Shown: in pieces, positions 17,960 to 26,614 of the stretch
How positions within the stretch are numbered: position 1 is the stretch's first letter
Layout of the letters: every line of letters begins with the position of its first letter
Origin: Saccharothrix ecbatanensis
GTDB lineage: Bacteria; Actinomycetota; Actinomycetes; Mycobacteriales; Pseudonocardiaceae
Length of the DNA: 64,000 nucleotides
Reading direction: 5' to 3'
Assembly: GCF_014205015.1 (NCBI RefSeq)
Contig: NZ_JACHMO010000001.1
Location: 9,610,001 to 9,674,000, forward strand
The notes under the pieces: generated by a model
Database searches by the model: none
What the model was told of the DNA's origin: nothing
The model's input: the letters and a program-made list of their open reading frames with translations, nothing else
Position numbers and translations under genes: made by a program

Positions 17960-20647
17960 TCATCGCGGGCGCTCATCGGGTCGCCCCGACCAGAAGTCGA
18001 GCTGCACCATGATTTGGTGCGTGTCCGGATGCCACGGTCCCAGGACGCGCTCGCAGTCCGGCAGCAGCGCGTGGAACTCGGCGAGCGCCGCCGAGACCTC
18101 GCCGCGCTTGGCGGAGAACAACGCCTGGTGGTAACGCGCAGTGAGCGTTTCCGGGTGATCCGGTCCGACCGAGTGGACGAGGTCGTCGACCAACCGGGAC
18201 CACCGAGAGGCAACGGGGGGGGGGTGCTCCGTTTCGGCTTCCCAGTAGAGGATGTTGTGGCGACTACGCAACGTGTCGACGTGATCGGGGCCGATCACCC
18301 GTTCACGCAGCCCCAGCACCTCGCGGAACCCGCGCAGCGCCTCCGGGACATCGGGGACATTGGCAGCAGCCAAGGCCATGTGGTGACGAGCGCTGAGCGT
18401 CTCCGGGTGCTCCGGGCCGAGGTGGGCGGCGCATTCGTCCGCGAGTTCGGCGAACATCCGTCCGGCGGCGGGCCAATCACCGGTGTAGCCGGTCCAGAAC
18501 GCGACGTTGTTCCGCAGGCTCAACACATCGACGTGCTGCGGCCCGAGCACGGCGACGGCCTGTTCGAGCACTTCGCGGAGCACGGGCAACGCCGTCTCCG
18601 GGTCGCCGCTCTTCGCCGTCCAGGTCGCCACGCGTGCGCGGGCCCGGAGCGTGAGGACGTCCCGGGCTCCGAGCTCGTCGCCGGCCGCCGCGGCGATCAC
18701 CGACCACCTGGTCCGGTTCTCCAGCGGGATCGCGGACTCGTGCGCATCGACCTGCTCGACCGCCTCGGCCCGCTGCCCCACCGCCCACAGGTGGCGGTGC
18801 AGCGCGGCGATCGCGTAGTCCGAGGGCATCTCGGCAGCTACCGACGCCAACGCGCGGTGTCCCGCCTGTTCGTCCACAGCGGTGTCCCGGTCCTGACGCA
18901 AGAAGTCGGCAAAGGCGCGCTCGGCGATGCCGACGTGCTCGTCAGGCGTGCCGGCCCGACCACGCACGACCACGGCGTCCAGCCGGAGCAGCAGGTCGCG
19001 CAACGGCCCGACCGCACCGTGTCCGAACGAGTCGCGCACGGCGGCGAGCAGCACGGTGAACGGCAGCACCGGCCCGATGCCCGCCGCCAGCAGCACGGCC
19101 AGCACCGCCCGGAGCTGTTCGGCTTGCTCGTCGCGCCGCAGCAGTCCGGCGCGTCGCAGGTAGGCCCGGTACACGTCGTCGAACTCAGACGGTGTCGGAC
19201 CGGCGGCCGACAGGGAGGTCGTGGTGGCCAGCAGCCCATCGGTGATCAACCGCGCCGACAGCCAACTGCCCCCGCTCAGCGTGACCACGTTCGCCACGTG
19301 GTGCGTCGGCAGTCCGCGCAGTTCGGCGTAGCGGGCGAGGGCAGGCGCGTCCGGACGGTCCAGGGTCACCACGTGTGCGGACGGCAGGTGGTCGCCCGCC
19401 TTGTCTCCCGTGATGACGAGCTGGACGTGGGCCAGCTCCGGCTCGGTGGTGACGCGGGCCAGGGAGGTGAGCAGCGCGTCGCGGGTGATCGGGTCCTGGG
19501 TGTCCGTGCCGTCGATCACGAGGCGCACCCGTTCGGTGATGTGCTGCAGCGGACCGAGTACGTGTACTTCCAACGCGTCCACGTGCGGCCACCGGTCCGG
19601 CAGTTCCTCGTTCCAGTAGCGGGCACTCGCCTCGGCGAACCCGAGGCCGTGGGCGCCGAGCTGACGTGCCAGCTCGACCGCGACCTGCTCGGCGGTGGTC
19701 GCGCCGGTGAGGAACACCGAGGCGTGCACACCGACGTCCCGTCGAGGGTCGACGAGCGTGGCGACCGTGGCGGACTTCCCGGAACCGGCGGGACCGGTCA
19801 CCACGACGCAGCGCACCCCGTCGCGCACCAGTTCGTGCACGACATCGCACGCCCGCGTCGGCTCGTAGTGCTCCACCAGCCGCTCGACCTGCGCCATCGC
19901 GCTGGTGTCCGCGAGCGGGGACGAACGCCAGGCCAAGGCGGCGTTCACCGCCAACCACAGGCCGGCGTCGCTGCGCAGCACCTCGCGGCTGCCGTCGTAG
20001 GCCAGGTGCACCGCCACCTGGTACTGGCACGAGTCGTCCACATGCGTCTTCAGATCGGCGCAGTGCAGCCGCTCGCCGACCGCGGGCACGCCGGTGCGGA
20101 TCATCCTGGCCAGCGACCGCGTCAGGCAGGCGCCGAACGCCGGGCCTTCGTCGGTCGCCGTCAGCAGCTCGAACCGGCGGCGGGACCGGCGCATCGGCGC
20201 CAGCCACTCCCGACCCGCCGCTTCGGCCGCCAGCCCGGAGTGGCAGGCGTCGATGAGCATGACCAGGCCGTCCAGGTTCGAGTACCGGCGCAGCAGCTCC
20301 TTCACCCGCTGTCCCACCAGCACGGCCTGTCGGGAATCGGCCGCCGAACTGTCCTTCGCCAGCAGGTAGAAGTCGTCGTCCTCGAACCCGCCGTGCCCGA
20401 TGAACACCAGGAACAGCGTCGCCTGCTCGTCATGAGCCTGTCGGATCGACGCGACGATCGCGTCGTCCAGTTCGGCCGCGGTCGGGTCGATCACCGTCGG
20501 GCCGGTCGGCAACGCGGGCGTGCAGCCACCCAACTCGGGCCGCACCAGCACCTCGGCCAACTCGTGAGCCGCGCGCGGAAGCACAGACAGCTCCAGGTTC
20601 GCGGCGTCGCACTGCGACCCCACCACCAGCACCAAGCGCCCGTTCAC
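17960..20647 (-). CDS. Caspase-like peptidase fused to P-loop NTPase and TPR repeats
   Basis: This is an 895-residue, three-part protein. Residues 1-200 form a C14 caspase-like domain with catalytic His85 (FIGHGG) and Cys135 (LIDACHSG). An NTPase follows with Walker A GPAGSGKS (285-292) and Walker B RLVIDG (375-380). From about 690 there are Kinesin-light-chain-type TPRs (VLGPQHVDVLSLRNNVAF, HLGPEHPETLSARHHMA). Such fusions are known from bacterial conflict and programmed-death systems: the TPR/NTPase part senses and the caspase executes. The gene is divergent from the alpha/beta hydrolase gene (84-bp gap). A C10 run in the coding strand encodes Pro near residues 809-811, and slippage there would cut off the last roughly 85 residues. 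Confidence 0.88.
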   Translation of the reverse strand: MNGRLVLVVGSQCDAANLELSVLPRAAHELAEVLVRPELGGCTPALPTGPTVIDPTAAELDDAIVASIRQAHDEQATLFLVFIGHGGFEDDDFYLLAKDSSAADSRQAVLVGQRVKELLRRYSNLDGLVMLIDACHSGLAAEAAGREWLAPMRRSRRRFELLTATDEGPAFGACLTRSLARMIRTGVPAVGERLHCADLKTHVDDSCQYQVAVHLAYDGSREVLRSDAGLWLAVNAALAWRSSPLADTSAMAQVERLVEHYEPTRACDVVHELVRDGVRCVVVTGPAGSGKSATVATLVDPRRDVGVHASVFLTGATTAEQVAVELARQLGAHGLGFAEASARYWNEELPDRWPHVDALEVHVLGPLQHITERVRLVIDGTDTQDPITRDALLTSLARVTTEPELAHVQLVITGDKAGDHLPSAHVVTLDRPDAPALARYAELRGLPTHHVANVVTLSGGSWLSARLITDGLLATTTSLSAAGPTPSEFDDVYRAYLRRAGLLRRDEQAEQLRAVLAVLLAAGIGPVLPFTVLLAAVRDSFGHGAVGPLRDLLLRLDAVVVRGRAGTPDEHVGIAERAFADFLRQDRDTAVDEQAGHRALASVAAEMPSDYAIAALHRHLWAVGQRAEAVEQVDAHESAIPLENRTRWSVIAAAAGDELGARDVLTLRARARVATWTAKSGDPETALPVLREVLEQAVAVLGPQHVDVLSLRNNVAFWTGYTGDWPAAGRMFAELADECAAHLGPEHPETLSARHHMALAAANVPDVPEALRGFREVLGLRERVIGPDHVDTLRSRHNILYWEAETEHPPPVASRWSRLVDDLVHSVGPDHPETLTARYHQALFSAKRGEVSAALAEFHALLPDCERVLGPWHPDTHQIMVQLDFWSGRPDERPR
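18216..18225. repeat. G10 homopolymer inside the caspase gene
   Basis: Ten consecutive G on the plus strand (C10 on the coding strand) encode part of His-Pro-Pro-Pro. The reading frame is currently open. Tracts of eight or more G/C are classical slippage sites in phase-variable genes of other bacteria; the meaning here is inferred. Confidence 0.9.
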
Positions 20648-20731
20648 GGATCAACATTCGCCTACCGGACCCGCTGCGGGCAAGCAACGCCATACTACGG
20701 AGCGTCGCCACCCGGGCAGAAGGGTCGAAGC

Positions 20732-21703
20732 GTGACGGAGATCATTCTCGTGCACGGCATCGGACAAGAGCACCGTTCCGCCGACTGGCTGGAAAGCCAA
20801 TGGCTGCCCAGCCTCGCCGGAGGCGTGCGCACCGCCGGTCACCCCGAACTCGCCGACGCCCTGTGGCGGCACGCCCGACCGGGCACCCCGACCACCCGCA
20901 TGGCCTACTACGCCGACCTCTTCCGACGCGCCGACCAGCAAGGATCTGCCGCCGACCTGGTCGGGCTCAGCACACCGGACCGGCAGCGGGTGATCGACGA
21001 CCTGCTCGCCGAGCTGATCGCCAACGCGGGTGCACGCGCACAAGGCCCGAACGACCAGCGTGAAGTCGAGCAAGCCCTGCGTGTGCTGCGCGGGGATGTC
21101 CCGGACGCGCAAGGACTCGGCGCGCTGGCCCGGCCGCTGCTCAACGCGTTGCTGCGCATCGGTCCCTTCGCGCGCCTCGGTCACGCGGTCGCGGAACGCT
21201 TCCTCGTCGCTGCACTGCGCCAGGTGACCCTCTACCTCACCGACCCGGAGATCAGGCAGGCCGCGCAGCAGCGTGTGCTGTCCCTCGTCGACGTCGACAC
21301 GAAGGTGGTCATCGCCCACTCGCTGGGCACCGTGGTCGCGTTCGAGGCGCTGCACCGCGTGGACCACCCCATCCCACTGCTGATCACGCTCGGATCACCG
21401 CTCGGGATGCGCACCCTGATCCACGGGCGCCTCCACCCGCAACCGACATGCGTGCCGCCCACGGTGAAGCGCTGGGTGAACATCGCGGACCGGGACGATC
21501 TCGTCGCCTCGACGCTCGACCTGACCCCGTTGTTCGCCGGCGGGGACGGGGTGCTGGAAAACCACTCGACGGTGGACAACGGCTCCAAGCCCCACGAAGC
21601 CACCTACTACCTGGGCAAAGCGGTAGTCGGCGGACCATTGGCCGAGGTCTGCCATTCGGGTGATGGCTTAGGCGATCCGCCTGCGACATCAGCGTCGGCA
21701 TGA
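20732..21703 (+). CDS. Alpha/beta hydrolase (lipase-like)
   Basis: The 323-residue protein starts at GTG 20732 with EIILVHGIGQ, the oxyanion-side HG motif of alpha/beta hydrolases. The nucleophile elbow is AHSLG with Ser197, and a late Asp and His are available (NIADRDDLV; NHSTVDNG). It could be an esterase, lipase or peptidase; no substrate is evident. It begins 84 bp from the divergent caspase gene and is followed after 30 bp by an NLR-like gene on the same strand, so it probably belongs to the same functional unit. Hydrolases of this fold are used as effectors in several immune-type loci (known for the class, inferred here). Confidence 0.78.
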   Translation: MTEIILVHGIGQEHRSADWLESQWLPSLAGGVRTAGHPELADALWRHARPGTPTTRMAYYADLFRRADQQGSAADLVGLSTPDRQRVIDDLLAELIANAGARAQGPNDQREVEQALRVLRGDVPDAQGLGALARPLLNALLRIGPFARLGHAVAERFLVAALRQVTLYLTDPEIRQAAQQRVLSLVDVDTKVVIAHSLGTVVAFEALHRVDHPIPLLITLGSPLGMRTLIHGRLHPQPTCVPPTVKRWVNIADRDDLVASTLDLTPLFAGGDGVLENHSTVDNGSKPHEATYYLGKAVVGGPLAEVCHSGDGLGDPPATSASA

Positions 21704-21733
21704 TCCAATCCGGCGTACCTTGGGGAGGCAGGC

Positions 21734-23758
21734 GTGAGTTCCTACTTCGGCCCGCGCAGGGCGAATCCTTTTCTCAACCGCGCGGGTGTTCGGCGGGCAA
21801 TGCGTGAATGCTTGAGGGCCCGGCGCGCACAACGTCGGCCGTGCCTGATGTTCGTGCACGGTCCTGAGGGCATGGGGCGCGCCAGTCTGATCAGCGAGTT
21901 CTACCACGAGGACCGGGATGCGTTCGGCCGCGTGTACATCGAAGTCGCCGCCCGGCAGGCCGACGGCACGATGGTCCCGCCGGGGGAGATGCTCGGGCAG
22001 GTGCTTCGCGGGCTCGGTGTGCCCGACACCGAGCTGGACAGTTCGGACGCGGCGCGGTTATACGCCTTCCACCGGGTGTCCGCCGGCAAGCGATTCCTCC
22101 TGGTCATCAAGGACGCGGTCAGCGTCGAGCAGGTGACGAACCTGATTCCCGCCGCCGCCCCGGACGCGGTGTTGGTCGTGACCACCCGCACGATGGTGCG
22201 CGACCTGCTGCTGCACGACTTCGCCGACATCCCGCTCGGGAAACTGCCCCAGGCCGAGTCGAGGGAACTGCTGACCGACCGACTGAAGTCCACCGCGGGC
22301 AAGATCGCCGCGGACACGCTGCGCGAACTCGCCGACCTGTGCGACGGCTACCCGCTTCTGATCAAGATGCTGGCCGCTCAGCTGACCGGTCGCGCGCGTG
22401 TCGTGGAGCGGTTCCTGGCCGACCTGCGCCGCTCCGGAGCTGCGCTGATCGAGATGGACCGGTCCCAACAAATGGCCAGGTTCCTGGATCTGGCCTATGA
22501 GAACCTGGAACCCGGGCTCCCACTCGTCTACCGGCGTCTGGCCTTGCTGCCCGGCCAGAGTTTCGGCGCCGATGCCGCCGCCATCGCACTGGACGTCCCG
22601 CCGGTCGAAGCCGAACGCCTACTAGACCAGTTGGTGGACATGAGTCTGCTGGTGTTCGACGAAGACACCGACCGGTACTCGTTCTACCGCGTCGTCCGCG
22701 CCGATGCGCTCCGTCGTGCGCAGGAAGTCGACGGCCCACGGGAATGCGGGTCGGCACGCGCCCGGATCGTCACCTGGTACCTCGACCAGGCGGTGCCGAT
22801 GGACGCGGCCCTGTCCCGGCGGTGGCGGGTCGGCCCGGTGTTCGAGCGGTACGCCCGCGCCGGTGGCCCGGTCGTCGCGCGGGAGGAGGCGACGGCGTGG
22901 TTCGACGCCGAATGGCCCGCGCTGGTGGCGTCGGTCGGCATGGCACACGAGGACGGGCTGCACGAGATCGCCTGGCAGACCTGCGTGGCGCTGTTCAAAT
23001 ACCTCCATCTCCACGGGCACTACGACGCCTGGCTGGACACCCACCGGCTCGGCGTGTTGTCGGCTCAGACGGCGGACGCCACGGCCGGGCTGATGCAGGT
23101 GATCTCCCAGCGCGGCGCGGCGCACCTCGCATTGGGGGAGCTCCGCTCGGCGCGTGCCGACTTCACTGCGTCCCTGGAATCAGCCGTGCGGGCAGTCCAT
23201 CCGTTAGGCGAGCAGAGCGCGCACGAATGGCTCGGGAAGGTCGCCGCCGCCGAGCGGGACATCGACACGGCCCTGGACGCCTACGACAAGTCCGAGGCGG
23301 TGATCGCCCGGGTCGCCGACGCGATCCCCGCCGACCAGCAGGGCCGGATGCGGGCACTGCTGGACCTGCACCGCGCCCGGGCGTTGCTCGTCCGCTCGGA
23401 GTGGGCGCGGGCCGCGGCCCTGGTGGCGGACGGCCCGCGGTTCTTCGAGCGGATCGGCGAGGCCGAGAACCAGGCGAAGTGCCGGATGGTCCTCGGCCGC
23501 GCCGCGCACGGCTCCGGTGATCAGTCGGAGGCTGTCCGGTGCTTCTCACTCGCGGCAACCCTCTTCGAGGGTGACAATGCGCGTCGCGCGCAGGCGGATG
23601 CGCTGCGTTGGCTGGGTGACGCGTTGGCCGCCGCCGGGCGTCGGGACGAGGCGCTCCAGGCCTACCTGTCGGCCAAGGAGCTCTTCGTCAGCCTTGGCGA
23701 CGCGCGGGCCGATGCCGTGCAGGAACGGATCGACGCCCTGCTCAACGAGGACGGGTGA
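21734..23758 (+). CDS. NLR-like protein with degenerate NB-ARC and TPR repeats (NLR1)
   Basis: The 674-residue protein starts at GTG 21734. Residues 1-300 follow the NB-ARC/STAND layout (FVHGPEGMGRASL, LLVIKDAVSVEQV, DLCDGYPLLIKMLAAQL), but both nucleotide motifs are damaged. The Walker A Lys-Ser/Thr is replaced by Arg49-Ala50, and the first Walker B Asp by Lys. The C-terminal half is a TPR array (RGAAHLALGELRSARADF, RWLGDALAAAGRRDEALQAY). It may therefore bind ligand or a partner without hydrolysing ATP. It overlaps by 17 bp, tail to tail, the GT-B-like gene at 23742. The intact counterpart is NLR2 at 31021. Confidence 0.8.
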   Translation: MSSYFGPRRANPFLNRAGVRRAMRECLRARRAQRRPCLMFVHGPEGMGRASLISEFYHEDRDAFGRVYIEVAARQADGTMVPPGEMLGQVLRGLGVPDTELDSSDAARLYAFHRVSAGKRFLLVIKDAVSVEQVTNLIPAAAPDAVLVVTTRTMVRDLLLHDFADIPLGKLPQAESRELLTDRLKSTAGKIAADTLRELADLCDGYPLLIKMLAAQLTGRARVVERFLADLRRSGAALIEMDRSQQMARFLDLAYENLEPGLPLVYRRLALLPGQSFGADAAAIALDVPPVEAERLLDQLVDMSLLVFDEDTDRYSFYRVVRADALRRAQEVDGPRECGSARARIVTWYLDQAVPMDAALSRRWRVGPVFERYARAGGPVVAREEATAWFDAEWPALVASVGMAHEDGLHEIAWQTCVALFKYLHLHGHYDAWLDTHRLGVLSAQTADATAGLMQVISQRGAAHLALGELRSARADFTASLESAVRAVHPLGEQSAHEWLGKVAAAERDIDTALDAYDKSEAVIARVADAIPADQQGRMRALLDLHRARALLVRSEWARAAALVADGPRFFERIGEAENQAKCRMVLGRAAHGSGDQSEAVRCFSLAATLFEGDNARRAQADALRWLGDALAAAGRRDEALQAYLSAKELFVSLGDARADAVQERIDALLNEDG

Positions 23759-25451
23759 GGCACGCGGTGAACACCTGACGGCCCAGTCGCACGGTGAGCG
23801 TCTCGGGGAGCTCCGACCATTTCCGTCCTGCGGCGAGCCAACCGTAGATCGCAGAGCCACACACGATCACCCCGTCGGGCGACGAGGAATCGGCGAGAGC
23901 CACCGACAGACGGGTGCCATCGCGGTGCGCGATGCTGTCGCCGGCCACGACCAGCACGGTGGACGGACGGCTGTCGAAAACCGCCTCCACGGCGCTGTCG
24001 CCCTCGCCGTCGATCACCACGATCGCGGCGTTGCCACGCAGATCGCGGCGTGGGTGCCCGCCGGCCACGACCAGGTGGCGGGCGGCGTCCGGGGTCTGAT
24101 CCTCCCTGGCGAGCACATCGGCCGGCCACCGGGTGACCACGACCTCGTCCACGTCCCTCGGTTCGGCGGCCACCCACCACGCCCGCACCGGTTCCTCCTC
24201 GGGCACCAGACCGCCGACGGAGTATCGGGGGAGCAGCGTGGTGCGGGACGGCTCCGGTAGACGCATGAGGTCGTAGAACACCCTGCGCAACAGGTCCGCG
24301 CTTCGCCCCGGGACGGACGTCGTCAGGTCGCGGACCTGCGACCACCGGTCGGTTGCGGTGTCGGTGAGGGCGGTCCGGATCTGCGCCTCGAACGGTCCGC
24401 GCCGGTCCAATCTGGCTGCGGTCCGCCCCAAGGCGTCGATGGCAGATCCTGCTGCCACTTCCGGCACCGGGAACGAGGCCAACAGCGTCGGCCGCCCCAG
24501 CGCGGCGCCGTACCCCGTCACCGCGCCGTGGTCACCGATCACCACGTCCGAAGCGATCAGTGCCTGCTGCCAACCCTCCGCCGGCGGGATCAGTCGCAGA
24601 CCCGCGCGGAGGCAGTCACCGAGCCACAGCCGGATCTGGTGTGGACCGTGCGCGAACCAGACATTCGGGTGCAACACCGCCGCGACCACGTACCGGTCGA
24701 CCGGCAACTCGGCCAGTAGATGTCCCGGCAGGTCCGGCATGGTTCCCAGCAGGGAACGATCACCCCAGGTCGACGTCAGCACCACCACGGTGGTGTCGTC
24801 GCCGGCTCCGAGCACCCGCCGGTAGCCCGATCTTCTCTGCTCGCTGGCGACCAGGCGATCGAAGCACGGATCCCCCGCCACGACGGCAGCGGACAGCGCC
24901 TCCGGCACCGACTCGCCAAGCCGCGCACACTGTTCCTCGTGGGACAAAACGATCGCGCTCGGCACGACGTCTCCGGAATGGATCAACCACTCGCGGGAAA
25001 GGCCGTAAACGGAACGGCTTCCGGCTTCCGGCTTCCGGCTTCCGGCTTCCGGCTTCCGGCTTCCGGCTTCCGGCTTCCGGTGTGAATTCTTAGTATATCC
25101 CATTCCGTGGGACAGGACGATGAGCGGCGCGTCGATTTCGTGCAGGTTCCCGCTGTTGTGCACCGACAACGCGAGGTGGAACTTGGTCGACACGGCTTGA
25201 TCCCACGGAATCACCAGGGCTCCGGTCGCGGCGAGGTATCCCTCGACATCGGCGGTGACGGCCGAGGCGGCCGGAAAGGTGAAGACCAGCTGGACCCGTC
25301 GATCGGAGTCGAACACAGAGAGGATGTCGGCGAACCGGTTGACCGCCGTGATCGTGTGCACCACCACGAGGACAAAACGCTCGGCCGCAACGGTCGTCCA
25401 GCGCGGCCCCTCCGGGCCCAGTGGCACGCCGAGCCAACGGGTGGTGGACAA
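23742..25451 (-). CDS. GT-B-like protein of unknown function, paralog 1, with internal repeat
   Basis: The 569-residue protein is clearly paralogous to the one at 33139 (shared STWG..SLLGT, ELPVD.Y, HPNVW, ASD.VIGDHG). The SDVVIGDHG segment with following small residues recalls the C-terminal nucleotide-binding half of CDP-glycerol glycerophosphotransferase and other GT-B enzymes; this family link is tentative. Directly after the conserved HG.G..K motif, about residues 124-146 are three copies of a Gly-Ser-Arg-Lys-Pro-Glu-Ala heptapeptide encoded by a 7-bp DNA repeat. The paralog lacks this insert. The start is TTG 25451. It is convergent with NLR1 (17-bp overlap) and divergent from the gene at 25534. 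Confidence 0.75.
   Translation of the reverse strand: MSTTRWLGVPLGPEGPRWTTVAAERFVLVVVHTITAVNRFADILSVFDSDRRVQLVFTFPAASAVTADVEGYLAATGALVIPWDQAVSTKFHLALSVHNSGNLHEIDAPLIVLSHGMGYTKNSHRKPEAGSRKPEAGSRKPEAGSRSVYGLSREWLIHSGDVVPSAIVLSHEEQCARLGESVPEALSAAVVAGDPCFDRLVASEQRRSGYRRVLGAGDDTTVVVLTSTWGDRSLLGTMPDLPGHLLAELPVDRYVVAAVLHPNVWFAHGPHQIRLWLGDCLRAGLRLIPPAEGWQQALIASDVVIGDHGAVTGYGAALGRPTLLASFPVPEVAAGSAIDALGRTAARLDRRGPFEAQIRTALTDTATDRWSQVRDLTTSVPGRSADLLRRVFYDLMRLPEPSRTTLLPRYSVGGLVPEEEPVRAWWVAAEPRDVDEVVVTRWPADVLAREDQTPDAARHLVVAGGHPRRDLRGNAAIVVIDGEGDSAVEAVFDSRPSTVLVVAGDSIAHRDGTRLSVALADSSSPDGVIVCGSAIYGWLAAGRKWSELPETLTVRLGRQVFTACLTRPR
25015..25080. repeat. Heptanucleotide repeat, 9.4 copies, within coding sequence
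   Basis: Nine perfect GGCTTCC units occupy 25016-25078, with partial units at each side. Three units make seven codons, so the present number is in frame, but gain or loss of one unit (7 bp) would shift the frame about 120 codons into the protein. This is a textbook layout for slipped-strand on/off switching. Confidence 0.95.
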
Positions 25452-25533
25452 CTACGCTCCTGGGACGCTCGATGACCGGATCACCGTACCTCCACCGACG
25501 GCGGTCACCACCCTCCTCGGTACGGTCGCCGGT

Positions 25534-25989
25534 GTGACCCCGATTTGGCTGACGATCGTCGTGGCCGTGCTCAGCGTCAGCGGTGCCCTCGCGGCGCAAT
25601 GGCTCGCCAGCTCCCGCGCATACCGCCTGGCGTTGATCGAGCGGGAAACCCGCCGCGCCGAACGCGACCGGCAGAGCCGCGAGGACGCCTACACGAAGTT
25701 CCTGGCCGCCGCACGGGCCATAAAGCCTGGAAAGCAGCCAACGGCGGACCCCTCGGCGACCGAATCCGCGTCCACAGCCCTGCGCGAAGCAGCTGCCCAC
25801 ATCGAGCTGTACTCACCGGACCTCGCCGAAGGACCGCTGGCCGTCGCGCTCGCCGCCGCCGAACGCCTGCTCACGCTTCCGCTGGCCATGTCCCCATCCG
25901 CACCCGCGGTCCGGGAGGCCGAGCGCGAGTTCGACGAAGCGCTGGCCAAACTACGCAGGGCCATGCACTCCGACTTGGACGACTCGTGA
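25534..25989 (+). CDS. Small membrane-anchored coiled-coil protein
   Basis: Starting at GTG 25534 gives 151 residues: one N-terminal membrane helix (PIWLTIVVAVLSVSGALAAQ) followed by a charged helical stretch (LIERETRRAERDRQSREDAY) and another amphipathic helix. Bacteria encode many such anchored helical proteins near defence genes, but no family can be named. It is divergent from GT-B paralog 1 (82-bp gap). Confidence 0.65.
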   Translation: MTPIWLTIVVAVLSVSGALAAQWLASSRAYRLALIERETRRAERDRQSREDAYTKFLAAARAIKPGKQPTADPSATESASTALREAAAHIELYSPDLAEGPLAVALAAAERLLTLPLAMSPSAPAVREAEREFDEALAKLRRAMHSDLDDS

Positions 25990-26614
25990 ACCGGCGGCTC
26001 GGCTGAGGATCAGATCAACGGTCGAACTCGCCGCAGCGGGCGGCGCGATCCATTGCACGGGTGCGCTTCTCGTCACTCGGCCGATACCCGTTGCCGAGCG
26101 GGTCGACCGTCGTTCGCGTCGAGGTCGGCAAGCTGCTCCTCCATCGCGCTCACGCGTTGACGAGCTTTGTCGACCCTCTTCTGCAAGCGATCCTCTTCGA
26201 CCCGAGCCTTGGTCAACGACTCTTGCAGGCTGCGCCTTTCGGCTGTGAGTCGTGCATCGCCCGGTGGAAGTTTGACCGAGGAGACGATCCCGCGTACCTG
26301 CTGACACTCGGGACAATTCGTCACGCTGCGGTACCAGTACGTGTTCGTGTGGTGCTGAGTCGCCTCGACCAGGTGGTCGCACGTCAGGGTCAGTTGCCAG
26401 GTGTCGAGCTCCGAAGGGTCCGGCTTATTGCTGTTGAAGATCTCTCGGATTGTCGCGACCTGCTCTTCGCTCAGCGGTGGTGGTGGGCAGCAGTACCCAC
26501 AATGCGTTGCCCTCGATCCTTGAAGGGTCCAGCGGTGGCTTCGGCAATCCGCGTGGCGTCGGTTGTACTCCGCTTCCGCCAAGTCGTACTGCTCCCGTTG
26601 TCCCGTGTCCATCT

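Noticed and set aside
16574..20731. A very long open plus-strand frame covering about 1,400 codons before the alpha/beta hydrolase start
   Set aside because: It is the mirror of the minus-strand methyltransferase, glycosyltransferase and caspase genes, rich in Arg, Gly and His, without motifs. Only the part from GTG 20732 matches a protein family.
25015..25080. Possible CRISPR array
   Set aside because: Unit length is 7 bp with no spacers. The same holds for the 8-bp array at 34798 and the 9-bp iterons at 45515; no cas gene is present.
26073..26612. Independent 179-residue gene starting at ATG 26612
   Set aside because: The ATG lies in the target duplication of the IS4 element, and the frame joins the upstream fragment at 28109 without a gap. 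It is the 3' part of an interrupted gene.
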